From assembly GCF_002095315.1 (NCBI RefSeq), contig NZ_MLFN01000049.1, positions 1 through 32,545 on the forward strand: DNA of 32,545 nt. The letters run 5' to 3'. Made by a program: the position numbers and the translations under genes. The DNA is from Pantoea conspicua. Its GTDB lineage: Bacteria; Pseudomonadota; Gammaproteobacteria; Enterobacterales; Enterobacteriaceae. Each line of letters opens with the position of its first letter. The stretch's first letter is position 1. Under the pieces are notes generated by a model. That model did no database searches and was not told the origin of the DNA. It saw only the letters and a program-made list of their open reading frames with translations. Shown here one piece after another: positions 1 through 9,988 of the stretch.

Positions 1-1
1 T

Positions 2-322
2 GGCGACTGCGGCTCACCCCTGACTGACCCACCGGCCGCGATGGCGCTGGGTGCCACGGTGATGGTCAGCCTGCCTGATGGTCAGCCGCCAGTGATGGCC
101 TTACCCGCCAGCGCCCTGACCCGCGCCGGTGAAAAACCCGCACTGATGGTGGTCGACCGCGCTACCCGACGGTTGCAGCTGCGCCCCGTGGTGCTGACCC
201 ACTTCACCGCAGAGCAGATTTTTATCAGCACCGGGATCCAGCCGGGTGAAACGGTGGTAACGGCCGGTATCAGCACCTTGCAGCCAGGTGAACAGGTTGC
301 GTTATCACAGGAGGCGCCATGA
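2..322 (+). CDS. RND efflux periplasmic adaptor (MFP/HlyD family), C-terminal part
   Basis: Only the last ~106 codons lie in the window; the gene enters from the left edge. The visible part resembles the end of an AcrA/MexA-type membrane fusion protein: a PPAAMALGATV stretch (typical wording just before the final beta-barrel/membrane-proximal domain), then ALPASALTRAGEKPALMVVD and a closing VVTAGISTLQPGEQV. In this family the adaptor links an inner-membrane RND pump to an outer-membrane channel. The stop codon overlaps the start of the next gene (ATGA, 319-322), so adaptor and pump are probably translationally coupled. The first ~12 codons read less like the family than the rest, so a frame problem at the very edge cannot be excluded. 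Substrate unknown. Confidence 0.8.
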   Translation, partial: GDCGSPLTDPPAAMALGATVMVSLPDGQPPVMALPASALTRAGEKPALMVVDRATRRLQLRPVVLTHFTAEQIFISTGIQPGETVVTAGISTLQPGEQVALSQEAP

Positions 323-3300
323 AGGCTACTCACTCCTCATCCGCTTTTAATCTCTCGGGCTGGGCGCTGGCGCATCAGCAGCTGGTGGTGTTTTTCATGC
401 TGCTGATCATGGCCGTGGGTGTGCTGAGCTATGAACACCTGTCGCGCAACGAAGATCCGGCTTTTACCATCAAAACGGCAGTGATCTCCGCGCAGTGGCC
501 GGGCGCAGATGTGAATACTACTGTGCAGCTGGTCACCGACGTACTGGAAAAAAAGGTGCAGGAGATCCCATCGCTGGACGCAGTCGAAAGCGAAACCCGG
601 GCCGGGCAGACGGTGATTTATGTCAATCTGCGCGATGACACCTCACCTGCCGCGGTAGCAGGCATCTGGTATCAGCTGCGTAAAAAAATGCAGGACATTG
701 CGCCTTCGCTGCCGCAGGGCGTGCAGGGGCCGGCGGTGAATGACGAGTTTGATGACACCTTCGGCACCCTTTATGGCTTTACCGCCGAGGGTTTCACTGC
801 GCGGGAACTGCGGGATCAGGTTGATAACCTGCGTCGCAGTCTGGCCGATCTGCCCGATATCGGCAAAACCACCTTACTCGGCGTCCAGGAGCAGCAGGTG
901 GTGATTGCCTTTTCGCCGCGCAAGCTGGATGGGATGGGACTCGATTTGCAGCTGGTCAGCGATACGCTCAAAGCCCAGAATGAGGTCGTCCCTGCCGGCA
1001 GCCTGCGCACTGACCGCGAAAACATCGCGCTGCGGGTCAGCGGTACCCTAAGCTCTGTCGCCAGCCTGCAGGCAGTGACGCTGCATATCGGGCAACGCTT
1101 TATACCGCTGACCGATCTGGCAACCGTCAGCCTGCAGCCCGCCGAGCCGCCTGCTCCCGCCTTTCGGGTCAACGGTGAGCCAGCCATCGGACTGGCCATT
1201 TCCATGGCCTCTGGCGGCAATATGCTCGATTTTGGTCAGCAGCTGAACCAGCGGATGACCCGATTAGCCAGTCAATTGCCCCACGGCATTACGCTGACCC
1301 GGGTTGCCGATCAGTCTGCAGTGGTCAAAACAGCGGTCAGCGGCTTTGTCCGGGTGCTGGGCGAGGCGATTGTGATTGTATTAGCGGTCTCGTTTGTGTC
1401 GCTGGGGCTGCGGGCCGGTCTGGTGGTGGCCGCCGCCATCCCACTGGTGCTGGCAATGACCTTCACCGGCATGTTATTTGCCGGTATCGGCCTGCAACGG
1501 ATCTCACTAGGCGCGCTGATCATTGCGCTGGGATTGCTGGTAGATGACGCCATGATCACCGTGGAAGCGATGATCGCGCGGCTGGAGGCGGGCGACAGCA
1601 AATGGCAGGCCGCCACCTATGCCTTTAAAACTACTGCCTTCCCGATGCTGACCGGCACGCTGGTGATGATAGCGGGTTTCATACCGGTAGGATTCGCTGC
1701 CTCCAGCGCCGGAGAATATTGCTACTCGCTGTTTGTGGTGATCACCCTGGCCTTGCTCTGCTCCTGGGTCGTTGCAGTGCTGTTTTCACCGCTGACCGGA
1801 AGCTGGTTGTTGTCGGCAGGCAATCTGAAGGCACACCGCCCGCCAGGTCTCCTGATGCGCGCTTACCACCGGCTGCTGGAGCAGATCCTGCAACACCGAT
1901 TAATCACGCTCGGTGCAGCGCTGGGGGTATTGCTGATCAGTCTTTACGCCACCACCTTTATGCAGGGTGAGTTTTTTCCGGCCTCCGACCGCCCCGAACT
2001 GCTGGTCAGCCTTACGCTGCCCGCCAATACCGCACAGGCTGAAACGGCGCGCCGTACTGAACAACTGGAACAGGCAATCCGCAACAATCCTGACGTTGCC
2101 AACTTTACCAGTTACGTTGGCTCAGGTGCCGTGCGCTTTTATCTGCCGATGGATGTGTTGCTGGATAATGAAAATACCGCCCAGCTGGTGGTGGTGGCAA
2201 AAGACCTGACCGCGCGCGATCGGCTGCGCAAGCGGCTCGAACAGGTGATGGCGCATGATTTCAGCGACATCACCACCCGGATATCACCGCTCGAACTCGG
2301 CCCGCCGGTCGGCTGGCCGCTGAAGTATCGCATTACCGGTCCGGACAACGCCAAAGTACGACAGGCTGCCGACCAGCTGGCGGCGGTGATTGCACATTCT
2401 CCACTCACCCGAGAGGTGAATCTCACCGCCGGCGAACCGGAACGGGTCATCACTCTGGCGGTGAATCAGACCGCTGCCCGCGCGGTCGGGCTCTCATCTG
2501 ACCGTATTGCCTCTGCTCTTAACACCGTGATGTCCGGCAGCGTGGTCACTACACTGCGCGACCGCAACCGGCTGATTGACGTAGTGCTGCGCGGCAACGA
2601 TCGCGAGCGGCAGGATACCGCAGTGCTGGCAGGCCTGATGCTCACCACCGCCAGCGGGCAAAAAGTCCCGCTGAGCCAGGTCGCTACGCTGAAGTGGGGG
2701 GTGGACGACCCGGTGATCTGGCGACGCCAGCGGCTGGCTTACATCACCGTACAGACCGATATCGCGCCCGGCCAGCGCGCTGAAACCGTGTCGCAGCAGC
2801 TCGCTCCGCAAGTCGCCTCGCTGCGCGCCGCACTGCCCGCGGGATACGGGATTGAAGAAGGTGGCGTGGTAGCGGAATCGGACAAGGGTAACGGCTCGGT
2901 GTTCGCCCTGCTACCGATCACCCTCTGCGTTATGCTGGTGTTGCTGATGATCCAGCTACAGCGTTTCTCCAGCATGTTGCTGGCGCTTTGCATGGCACCC
3001 TTTGGGCTGCCGGGCATTGTGCTAGCCATGCTGCCGGCTGGCACCCCGCTGGGGTTTGTTGCGCTACTGGGCATTATCGCGCTGGCTGGCATCATCATCC
3101 GCAACGCGGTGATCATGATCAGTGAAGTCGATGCCAATGCCCGCGCCGGATTGCCGCCTGATGAAGCAATCAGGCAAGCAGCAGAGCACCGTGTTAGACC
3201 CATTCTGCTGACCGCCTGCGCCGCGATCCTCGGCATGATCCCGATCTCACATCAGGTTTTCTGGGGACCGATGGCGTTTGCGATTATTGGTGGTCTGGTG

Positions 3301-3372
3301 ACCGGAACGCTGGTCACGCTGACGGTGCTGCCCGCGTCGCTGAGTCTGCTAATGAACAGGAAGCCAGTGTGA
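319..3372 (+). CDS. RND-family efflux permease (AcrB-like, HAE1 type)
   Basis: 1017 aa, close to the usual 1020-1050 aa of inner-membrane RND drug/proton antiporters. A first membrane helix near residues 15-35 is followed by a large periplasmic loop, a hydrophobic block around 340-520, a second periplasmic loop and a second block around 870-1010, which is the duplicated RND architecture. The proton-relay aspartates are present as GLLVDDAMITVE (D409, D410, equivalent to AcrB D407/D408). The relay lysine of TM10 (AcrB K940) is replaced by Arg (IIIRNAVIM, R928), as in some non-AcrB subgroups. The coding sequence overlaps the adaptor gene by 4 bp. No outer-membrane factor gene follows, so the pump presumably uses a TolC encoded elsewhere. 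Substrate not predictable. Confidence 0.93.
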   Translation: MKATHSSSAFNLSGWALAHQQLVVFFMLLIMAVGVLSYEHLSRNEDPAFTIKTAVISAQWPGADVNTTVQLVTDVLEKKVQEIPSLDAVESETRAGQTVIYVNLRDDTSPAAVAGIWYQLRKKMQDIAPSLPQGVQGPAVNDEFDDTFGTLYGFTAEGFTARELRDQVDNLRRSLADLPDIGKTTLLGVQEQQVVIAFSPRKLDGMGLDLQLVSDTLKAQNEVVPAGSLRTDRENIALRVSGTLSSVASLQAVTLHIGQRFIPLTDLATVSLQPAEPPAPAFRVNGEPAIGLAISMASGGNMLDFGQQLNQRMTRLASQLPHGITLTRVADQSAVVKTAVSGFVRVLGEAIVIVLAVSFVSLGLRAGLVVAAAIPLVLAMTFTGMLFAGIGLQRISLGALIIALGLLVDDAMITVEAMIARLEAGDSKWQAATYAFKTTAFPMLTGTLVMIAGFIPVGFAASSAGEYCYSLFVVITLALLCSWVVAVLFSPLTGSWLLSAGNLKAHRPPGLLMRAYHRLLEQILQHRLITLGAALGVLLISLYATTFMQGEFFPASDRPELLVSLTLPANTAQAETARRTEQLEQAIRNNPDVANFTSYVGSGAVRFYLPMDVLLDNENTAQLVVVAKDLTARDRLRKRLEQVMAHDFSDITTRISPLELGPPVGWPLKYRITGPDNAKVRQAADQLAAVIAHSPLTREVNLTAGEPERVITLAVNQTAARAVGLSSDRIASALNTVMSGSVVTTLRDRNRLIDVVLRGNDRERQDTAVLAGLMLTTASGQKVPLSQVATLKWGVDDPVIWRRQRLAYITVQTDIAPGQRAETVSQQLAPQVASLRAALPAGYGIEEGGVVAESDKGNGSVFALLPITLCVMLVLLMIQLQRFSSMLLALCMAPFGLPGIVLAMLPAGTPLGFVALLGIIALAGIIIRNAVIMISEVDANARAGLPPDEAIRQAAEHRVRPILLTACAAILGMIPISHQVFWGPMAFAIIGGLVTGTLVTLTVLPASLSLLMNRKPV

Positions 3373-3385
3373 TTCAGGGTGACAG

Positions 3386-3412
3386 TCCGATCCCCCGCAG
3401 GGCGGGATCGGA
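3386..3412. terminator. Hairpin between convergent genes
   Basis: A 9-bp perfect stem (TCCGATCCC / GGGATCGGA) with a 9-nt loop lies between the end of the RND operon and the end of the leftward small gene. There is no clear U-tract on either strand, so it may be a weak bidirectional terminator or only a 3' stabilising stem. Confidence 0.4.
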
Positions 3413-3420
3413 GGACCCGG

Positions 3421-3666
3421 TTACTTCATCACTTCAACCAGGATTAGCGGGCATTTCCTGACTTTGCAGGCCTGAGTATAGGCCAGCGAACAAACTGAAC
3501 AGAGATCGCGTATGTCAGATTGATACTCATACTCCATGAAATAGCGGAACCTGCCGCTGGTCGAATCTGTTCTCCAGAATCGCTGCGGCTCCAGAATCTC
3601 ATCCAGTTGCCTGAATGTCAGGGCTGACGGGTTGTGAAACCCGACTCTAACGCGGTATGTAGTCAT
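3421..3666 (-). CDS. Small hypothetical protein with clustered cysteines (81 aa)
   Basis: Not recognised. The 81-aa product begins MTTYRVRVGFHNPSALTF and carries four cysteines near the C-terminus in a C-x2-C-x8-C-x4-C pattern (CSVCSLAYTQACKVRKC, about residues 57-73), which could bind metal or form disulfides. It has no signal peptide or membrane helix. It is well formed, with coding-like composition, and lies downstream of budR on the same strand with an 88-bp gap, so it could be co-transcribed with it. The Shine-Dalgarno sequence is weak. I call it a real gene because of its composition and the absence of a competing ORF on the other strand; function unknown. Confidence 0.6.
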   Translation of the reverse strand: MTTYRVRVGFHNPSALTFRQLDEILEPQRFWRTDSTSGRFRYFMEYEYQSDIRDLCSVCSLAYTQACKVRKCPLILVEVMK

Positions 3667-3753
3667 GGTGCGATTATTCGCAACCCGGACGCGCGGTGCC
3701 AGTCGGTTATTGTGCTCAGTTCAATAGCCTGCGCTTATCAACGCCGTCTGGTC

Positions 3754-4644
3754 TCAGGCCGACGGTTTCTCCGCCAGCAGCGACAGCAGATGCAGCACCG
3801 CTTTTGACGGATGGTAGCGCCGCCAGGCGAACGCCACGTCGGTGAACAGCGTGTTGTTTTCGATTTCACAGAAGCTGACCTGAGGATTTCCCACACAGCG
3901 CATCGACTCCGGCACCAGCGCAACACCGCATCCGGCGCCCACCATGCCGAGCGATGAGGTGATCTGCGGTGCCTGCTGAAAAGCCTGGCGCGAAAAACCC
4001 GCCCGCAGGCAGGCGCTGACGATCAGTTCATACAGGCTGGGTGCCACCTCGCGAGGGAAGATCACCAGCGTTTCTTGCGCCAGTGCCGACAGCGCCACCG
4101 CCGGAGCCTGACTGAGTGGGTGCTGACGCGGTAACGCAACCAGCATTCTCTCGGTGGAAATCACCCGCAGGTTAAACGCCTTGCTGCTCTCGCACGGCAG
4201 GCGGATAAACGCCGCATCCAGCAAGCCTTCCTGTAAATCCTGCATCAGCAGCGCCATGTTCTCTTCACGCGTCAGTAGCTCCATCGCCGGATAGCGCGCC
4301 TTAAACTGATGGATTAACGCAAATATCCGGGGACTAAACGCCACCGAACTGGCAAACCCCAGCGACATCTGGCCACTGATACCGCGGGCAATGCCTCGCG
4401 CATTTTCCAGCGCATGATCGGCCAGCTGGACAATCTGCTGTGCCTCTTCGAGGAAAGCCTCACCCGCTTCGGTAAGCTCAACGCCGCGCGTCAGCCGCTT
4501 CAGCAGCGGCGTCCCGATCTCCTGCTCCAGCCGGAGTATTTGCTGACTCAACGGCGGCTGCGAAATCCCCAGCATTTCAGCAGCCCGGGTGAAATGAAGC
4601 GTCTGAGCGACAGCGACAAAATAACGCAGATGACGCAGTTCCAT
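3754..4644 (-). CDS. budR: LysR-type regulator of the butanediol operon (BudR/AlsR-like)
   Basis: 296 aa, a standard LTTR length. The N-terminal winged helix-turn-helix is clear (MELRHLRYFVAVAQTLHFTR, then AAEMLGISQPPLSQQILRLE), followed by the linker helix and an effector-binding domain. The gene is divergent from budA with only 104 bp between start codons, the usual arrangement for BudR/AlsR, which in Klebsiella and Bacillus activates the acetoin/butanediol genes in response to acetate and low pH. An inverted repeat of LTTR type lies in the shared intergenic region (4709-4737). Function by family and position is strong; the effector is inferred from known homologues. Confidence 0.9.
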   Translation of the reverse strand: MELRHLRYFVAVAQTLHFTRAAEMLGISQPPLSQQILRLEQEIGTPLLKRLTRGVELTEAGEAFLEEAQQIVQLADHALENARGIARGISGQMSLGFASSVAFSPRIFALIHQFKARYPAMELLTREENMALLMQDLQEGLLDAAFIRLPCESSKAFNLRVISTERMLVALPRQHPLSQAPAVALSALAQETLVIFPREVAPSLYELIVSACLRAGFSRQAFQQAPQITSSLGMVGAGCGVALVPESMRCVGNPQVSFCEIENNTLFTDVAFAWRRYHPSKAVLHLLSLLAEKPSA

Positions 4645-4708
4645 ATTAAAAACGTCTCAAAGTTAACAGGTTTTGCTATTGGACCCACCGACTGAATCGG
4701 TTCAACAT

Positions 4709-4737
4709 TAGGTTAACACGGCTTAACGGTTAACCTA
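4709..4737. promoter_or_regulatory. Probable BudR operator (perfect inverted repeat)
   Basis: TAGGTTAAC, an 11-bp spacer and GTTAACCTA form a perfect 9+9 bp inverted repeat in the budR-budA intergenic region. The arms with an 11-bp centre fit the T-N11-A layout of LysR-type operators. The right arm ends 11 bp before the budA ATG and almost touches its GAGG Shine-Dalgarno (4739-4742), so binding there could affect both transcription and the leader. A further GTTAAC half-site-like sequence lies near 4662, and a small repeat ACCGA-N5-TCGGT lies at 4687-4701. Confidence 0.65.
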
Positions 4738-4748
4738 TGAGGCATTAA

Positions 4749-5531
4749 ATGAACAATTATGTATCTGATTGTTCCTGTGAAGATCAACTGAAATATACTG
4801 TCTTAAAACTCGCCCAGGATACACCAGAAAGTGTTATCTATCAGACCTCATTGATGAGTGCGCTGCTGAGCGGCGTTTACGATGGCAATACCCGGATCGC
4901 TGACCTGCTGCGCAAGGGCGATTTTGGCTTAGGCACCTTTAACCGGCTGGATGGCGAACTGATCGCCTTTGACAGCCAGGTCTATCAACTGCATTCAGAC
5001 GGCAGCGCGCATCCAGCCGATCCACAACAGAAAACCCCGTTTGCGGTAATGACTTTTTTCAAACCACAGCATCGGTATGAATTTGAACGGCCGGTCTCGC
5101 GCGAAGCGATCCACCGTGTTATCGACAGTGAAATCACCTCCGACAATCAATTCTGTGCGCTGCGTATCAGCGGACGCTTCAGCCGGGTTGAGACCCGCAC
5201 CGTCCCCTGCCAGTGCCGTCCTTATCGTTCAATGCCGGAAGTGCTCGGCAACCAGCCAACCTTCACCTTCAGCCAGCGCGCGGGCGAGCTGATTGGCTTC
5301 CGTACACCGCAGTATATGCAGGGCATCAACGTGGCCGGTTATCACGAACATTTTATCACTGACGATCGCGAAGGCGGCGGCCACATTCTCGATTATGCGC
5401 TGGAACAGGGAACCCTGACCTTTGGCGCCATCAACAAACTGGTGGTCGATTTGCCTCAGGACAGCGATTTTCTCAATGCCAACCTCAATCCCGCCAATCT
5501 CGACGCCGCCATTCGCGCAGTTGAAAGCTAA
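4749..5531 (+). CDS. budA: Alpha-acetolactate decarboxylase
   Basis: 260 aa, the normal size for this cytoplasmic enzyme, which converts (S)-2-acetolactate to (R)-acetoin, the second step from pyruvate to 2,3-butanediol. The zinc-binding triad is visible in [16 protein letters not shown] (H199, H201, H212). The conserved Glu of the substrate site lies in FNRLDGE (E70), the conserved Arg in [10 protein letters not shown] (R150), and a C-terminal Glu is at 259. Start ATG is preceded by GAGG with 6-nt spacing. It is the first gene of budABC; the gap to budB is only 14 bp. Highly similar in layout to Klebsiella BudA. Confident. Confidence 0.97.
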   Translation: MNNYVSDCSCEDQLKYTVLKLAQDTPESVIYQTSLMSALLSGVYDGNTRIADLLRKGDFGLGTFNRLDGELIAFDSQVYQLHSDGSAHPADPQQKTPFAVMTFFKPQHRYEFERPVSREAIHRVIDSEITSDNQFCALRISGRFSRVETRTVPCQCRPYRSMPEVLGNQPTFTFSQRAGELIGFRTPQYMQGINVAGYHEHFITDDREGGGHILDYALEQGTLTFGAINKLVVDLPQDSDFLNANLNPANLDAAIRAVES

Positions 5532-5545
5532 ACAGAGGAATGAAG

Positions 5546-7225
5546 ATGAAAAATCCTACCGACAGCACACTCTGGACCTGCGGGGCCGACCTGGTGGTCG
5601 CGCAACTTGAAGCACAGGGCGTGAGCCACGTGTTCGGTATTCCCGGGGCGAAAATTGATAAGGTTTTTGACTCCCTGCTGGATTCCTCGATTCAGACTAT
5701 CCCGGTGCGCCACGAAGCCAACGCGGCGTTTATGGCAGCGGCGATTGGCCGTCTGACCGGCAACGCTGGCGTCGCGCTGGTCACCTCCGGCCCCGGCTGT
5801 TCCAATCTGATCACCGGTATGGCAACCGCCACTAGCGAAGGCGATCCGGTGGTGGCGATCGGCGGTGCTGTAAAGCGTTCTGACAGCGCCAAGCAGGTGC
5901 ACCAGAGCATGGACACCGTTTCAATGTTTCGTCCGGTCACCAAATATGCGGTAGAGGTGACCGATCCGGCCGCGCTGTCTGAATGCCTGTCGAATGCCTT
6001 CCGCCACGCCGAGCACGGTCGCGGTGGCGGCGCGTTCATCAGCCTGCCACAGGATATTGTCGATCAGCCCGTCACCGGCCGGGCCCTGAGCAGCAAAGGC
6101 CGCCCGGTGCCCGGCGCCGCGCCCGATGCGATGATTGATGCGGTCGGCCAGGCGATTGCGGCGGCGAAAAACCCGGTGATCCTGCTGGGACTGATGGCGA
6201 GTCAGCCGGAAAACAGTGAGGCGATTCATCACCTGCTGAACAGCAGCCATATTCCGGTGACCAGCACCTATCAGGCGGCGGGCGCGGTCAGGCAGGAACA
6301 TTTCTCCCGCTTTGCCGGACGCGTCGGATTATTTAACAACCAGGCCGGAGACCGGCTGCTGCAACAGGCCGATCTGATCATCACCATTGGTTACAGCCCG
6401 GTGGAGTATGAACCGGCAATGTGGAACACCGGCAATGCGACGCTGATTCACATTGACGTTATGCCTGCCGAAACCGACAACCGCTATCTGCCAGACGCAG
6501 AACTGGTCGGTGATATCGCTGCCACGCTGCGTAAGCTGACAACCCGCATTACCGCGCCGCTTCAGCTCAGCCCGGAAGCGGCCAGCGTGCTGGAGGATCG
6601 GCAACAGCAGCGCAAACTACTGGCGATGCAGGGTGCCAGCCTTGATCAGTTTGCTCTGCATCCGTTACGGATTGTGCGCGCCATGCAGGACATCATTAAC
6701 AGCGATGTCAGCCTGACCGTCGATATGGGCAGCTTCCACATCTGGATCGCCCGCTATCTCTACAGTTTCCGTGCCCGCCAGATCATGATCTCCAACGGTC
6801 AGCAGACGATGGGCGTGGCGCTGCCGTGGGCGATTGGCGCCTGGCTGGTCGATCCTCAGCGCAAGGTGGTGTCGGTGTCGGGCGACGGCGGTTTCCTGCA
6901 ATCCAGCATGGAGCTGGAAACGGCGGTGCGGCTGAAGGCCAATATTCTGCATATCGTCTGGGTCGACAATGCCTACAACATGGTAGCGATGCAGGAAGAG
7001 AAGAAATATCAGCGTGTCTCCGGCGTGAAGTTTGGTCCGGTCGATTTCAAGGTCTATGCCGAAGCGTTTGGCGCTGCCGGTTTTGCGGTCAATAGTGCGG
7101 CAGAACTTGAACCGACTCTGCGTAAGGCGATGGATGTTCAGGGGCCGGCCGTAGTGGCGGTACCGGTCGATTATGCGGACAACCCCCTGCTGATGGGCCA
7201 GCTGCATCTGAGCCAGCTTCTTTAA
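5546..7225 (+). CDS. budB: Catabolic acetolactate synthase (ThDP-dependent)
   Basis: 559 aa from the chosen start, identical in length to Klebsiella BudB/IlvK. It condenses two pyruvates to acetolactate without FAD-dependent regulation and needs no small regulatory subunit. Visible elements: the PYR domain with [17 protein letters not shown] and the ThDP-activating Glu in VRHEANAAF (E57); the signature [19 protein letters not shown]; and the PP domain with the ThDP/Mg motif beginning [16 protein letters not shown]. An earlier in-frame ATG at 5540 directly abuts the AGAGGA ribosome site, whereas 5546 gives a 6-nt spacing, so I place the start there. One local oddity is VDNAYNMV where Klebsiella has VDNGYNMV. 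Middle gene of the bud operon. Confidence 0.97.
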   Translation: MKNPTDSTLWTCGADLVVAQLEAQGVSHVFGIPGAKIDKVFDSLLDSSIQTIPVRHEANAAFMAAAIGRLTGNAGVALVTSGPGCSNLITGMATATSEGDPVVAIGGAVKRSDSAKQVHQSMDTVSMFRPVTKYAVEVTDPAALSECLSNAFRHAEHGRGGGAFISLPQDIVDQPVTGRALSSKGRPVPGAAPDAMIDAVGQAIAAAKNPVILLGLMASQPENSEAIHHLLNSSHIPVTSTYQAAGAVRQEHFSRFAGRVGLFNNQAGDRLLQQADLIITIGYSPVEYEPAMWNTGNATLIHIDVMPAETDNRYLPDAELVGDIAATLRKLTTRITAPLQLSPEAASVLEDRQQQRKLLAMQGASLDQFALHPLRIVRAMQDIINSDVSLTVDMGSFHIWIARYLYSFRARQIMISNGQQTMGVALPWAIGAWLVDPQRKVVSVSGDGGFLQSSMELETAVRLKANILHIVWVDNAYNMVAMQEEKKYQRVSGVKFGPVDFKVYAEAFGAAGFAVNSAAELEPTLRKAMDVQGPAVVAVPVDYADNPLLMGQLHLSQLL

Positions 7226-7236
7226 TTTCAACCTGA

Positions 7237-8022
<786 letters not shown>

Positions 8023-8037
8023 TTACTCTCCCCTTTC

Positions 8038-8061
8038 CCTGCTGCGCCCACGCGCAGCAGG
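8038..8061 (+). terminator. Terminator of the bud operon
   Basis: A perfect 10-bp stem (CCTGCTGCGC / GCGCAGCAGG) with a 4-nt loop, followed by CTTTCCT. The T-tract is short but the stem is GC-rich and correctly placed after budC. Confidence 0.75.
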
Positions 8062-8104
8062 CTTTCCTGCGCCCTGAATCGTTAATTTTTTTTATCATAA
8101 AAAC

Positions 8105-8922
8105 CCACTCCCTGCTGCGCTCGACATCTTCATTCCGATGCTGCCCGCCATGCTGATGGCCTGCATGAGCCTGGTGGCAATGGCGGTGCTGTTTAGCCTG
8201 CGTGAACGTAAGCGTCTGGGCGTGATGACTCTGAAAGATCATCATCTTGATAATATCGAACTGGGACTGGGTGATGCTGAAGAGTGCGCCGCTAATCGCC
8301 GTCCGAAGATGTTCTGGCCTAACTTCATTCTGACCTCCCTGCTGCTGGTGTTGCTGGTGATTGGGCTGATGCCGATCCAGATCCTGTTCATGCTGGCCTT
8401 TGCGGTTGCGGTGAAGCTCAATTATCCGTCGCTGGAAGAGCAGAAAGCCCGCATTGGCGCCCATGCCGGTAATGTGCTGGCCGTGACCTCGCTGATTTTT
8501 GCTGCCGGCGTGTTCACTGGTATTCTCTCCGGAACCGGCATGGTCGACGCAATGGCGAAGAGTCAGCTGGCAGTGATCCCGCACAGCTTCGGGCCTTATC
8601 TGGCGGTGTTCACCGCACTGGTCAGCTTGCCGTTTACCTTCTTTATGTCCAATGACGCGTTCTGCTTTGGCATTCTGCCGGTTATCGCCCAGACCACTGC
8701 CAGTTACGGCATTTCGGCAGAGGAAATCGCCCGCGCGTCGATTGTTGGACAGCCGTTCCAGCTGCTCAGCCCGCTGGTGCCGTCGGTCTACCTGCTGGTC
8801 GGACTGGCGAAAGTCGATATCGGCAATCACCAGCGCTTTGCAATTAAATAGGGATTCTGGTCAGCCTGATGCTGATGGCTGGCGGTCTCCTGACCGGCGC
8901 ATTCCCGCTGTTCCACCGTTAA
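8105..8922 (+). pseudogene. CitMHS-family citrate transporter remnant (5'-truncated, frameshifted)
   Basis: The reading frame is open from about 8105 (residues IFIPMLPAMLMACMS) to a TAG at 8849-8851 and encodes the C-terminal half of a CitMHS divalent-metal citrate:proton symporter (normally ~430 aa). Hydrophobic segments near 8325-8440, 8480-8540, 8590-8680 and 8760-8815 are membrane helices, with family wording such as SLRERKRLG, MSNDAFCFGILPV and PFQLLSPLVPSVYLLVGLA. The last ~23 residues (ILVSLMLMAGGLLTGAFPLF) continue in another frame from 8854 to a TAA at 8920-8922, so one base has been lost near 8849. About 190 N-terminal residues are absent; the coding similarity starts abruptly just after the bud terminator and an A/T run, as after a deletion. 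Not expected to transport. Confidence 0.85.
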
Positions 8923-9086
8923 ATCGCCAATTTCTCGCGGATAACCGGCAATTTTGCCCGGTTATCCGCTGCACCGCTCCGCCTACTGCGTCATCCCTTT
9001 CTACACTCTAAAGCCAGACAGACGTGCCACGCGCCAGGCTGGCCGGGCCCGCGTCGTATCTTGTGTATTGACCTTATGGAGGCCAG

Positions 9087-9926
9087 ATGAAAATTCACCA
9101 TCTCAACTGTGGTTGTATGTGTCCGCTGGGCGGCGCGCTCTATGACGGATTCAGCAAAGGCCTGACGGCCCAACTGGTGTGCCACTGTCTGCTGATTGAG
9201 ACCGACCGCGAAGGTCTGGTGCTGGTCGATACCGGGTTTGGCCGTCAGGATATGCGGGCACCCGGCAGCCGCTTGTCCGGTTTTTTCCGTGCCATGAATA
9301 ACATTCAGCGCCGCGAAGAGCTGACCGCGCTGGCACAGATTACCGCGCTGGGTTTCAGGGCTGAGGATGTACGCCACATCATTCTGACCCATCTCGATTT
9401 TGACCATGCTGGGGGCTTAACGGATTTTCCGCAGGCGCGCATCCATCTGTTAAAGCAGGAGGTTGATACTGCCCATCAGCGGCATAGCTGGCTATCGCGT
9501 GAGCGCTATCGTCCCGGCCAGTGGGGCGGGATCAGCAACTGGGAAACCTATCAGCCGCTGGGGGAAAAGTGGTTTGGCTTTGAGGCGGTGCAGGGACTGC
9601 GCGATTTGCCACCGGAGATTTTGCTGGTGCCGCTGGCAGGTCACACGCCAGGCCATGCCGGTATCGCGATTCAGCAGCCCGATGGCTGGCTGTTGCACGG
9701 CGGTGACGCCTGGTTTTATCGCGGTGAGATGCGTCAGCCAGCGCGCCACTGTACGCCGGGTCTGCGCTTTTATCAGTGGATGATGGCGATGGACAATGCA
9801 GCACGGCGGCACAATCAGCGGCGACTGCGCGAGCTTTCCTGCCAGCACGGCAGCGAAATTACCTTTTTTTGCAGTCACGATGCACGTGAACTGGACGCAT
9901 TGCGGGTTAACGCTCCGCTGCGCTAA
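9087..9926 (+). CDS. MBL-fold metallo-hydrolase (lactonase-like)
   Basis: 279 aa, with the architecture of the metallo-beta-lactamase superfamily and closest in feel to the AHL-lactonase/AttM-type group. Metal-site motif is ILTHLDFDHAGG (H102, D104, D106, H107), then AGHTPGH (H186), GGDAWF (D207) and CSHDARELD (H264). The second His of the standard HxHxDH is Asp here (HxDxDH), a variation known in some MBL subgroups but one that makes a lactonase call unsafe. GGAGG lies just before the ATG. No signal peptide; cytoplasmic. The substrate is unknown: a lactone, a thioester or another ester are all possible. Confidence 0.85.
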   Translation: MKIHHLNCGCMCPLGGALYDGFSKGLTAQLVCHCLLIETDREGLVLVDTGFGRQDMRAPGSRLSGFFRAMNNIQRREELTALAQITALGFRAEDVRHIILTHLDFDHAGGLTDFPQARIHLLKQEVDTAHQRHSWLSRERYRPGQWGGISNWETYQPLGEKWFGFEAVQGLRDLPPEILLVPLAGHTPGHAGIAIQQPDGWLLHGGDAWFYRGEMRQPARHCTPGLRFYQWMMAMDNAARRHNQRRLRELSCQHGSEITFFCSHDARELDALRVNAPLR

Positions 9927-9930
9927 GGGC

Positions 9931-9960
9931 AAAAAATGCCCGTATCAGCGGATACGGGCA
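9931..9960 (-). terminator. Terminator of the leftward DUF2382 gene
   Basis: A 10-bp perfect stem (TGCCCGTATC / GATACGGGCA, 4-nt loop, 9937-9960). On the minus strand it is followed by six U (A-run at 9931-9936), so it is a good intrinsic terminator for the gene ending at 9989; it also lies right after the MBL gene. Confidence 0.8.
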
Positions 9961-9988
9961 GCAGACTGAGCAGGATAAGACTGCAGCC

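Noticed and set aside
6665..7231. 188-aa open frame opposite budB
   Set aside because: Shadow of the highly conserved budB coding sequence.
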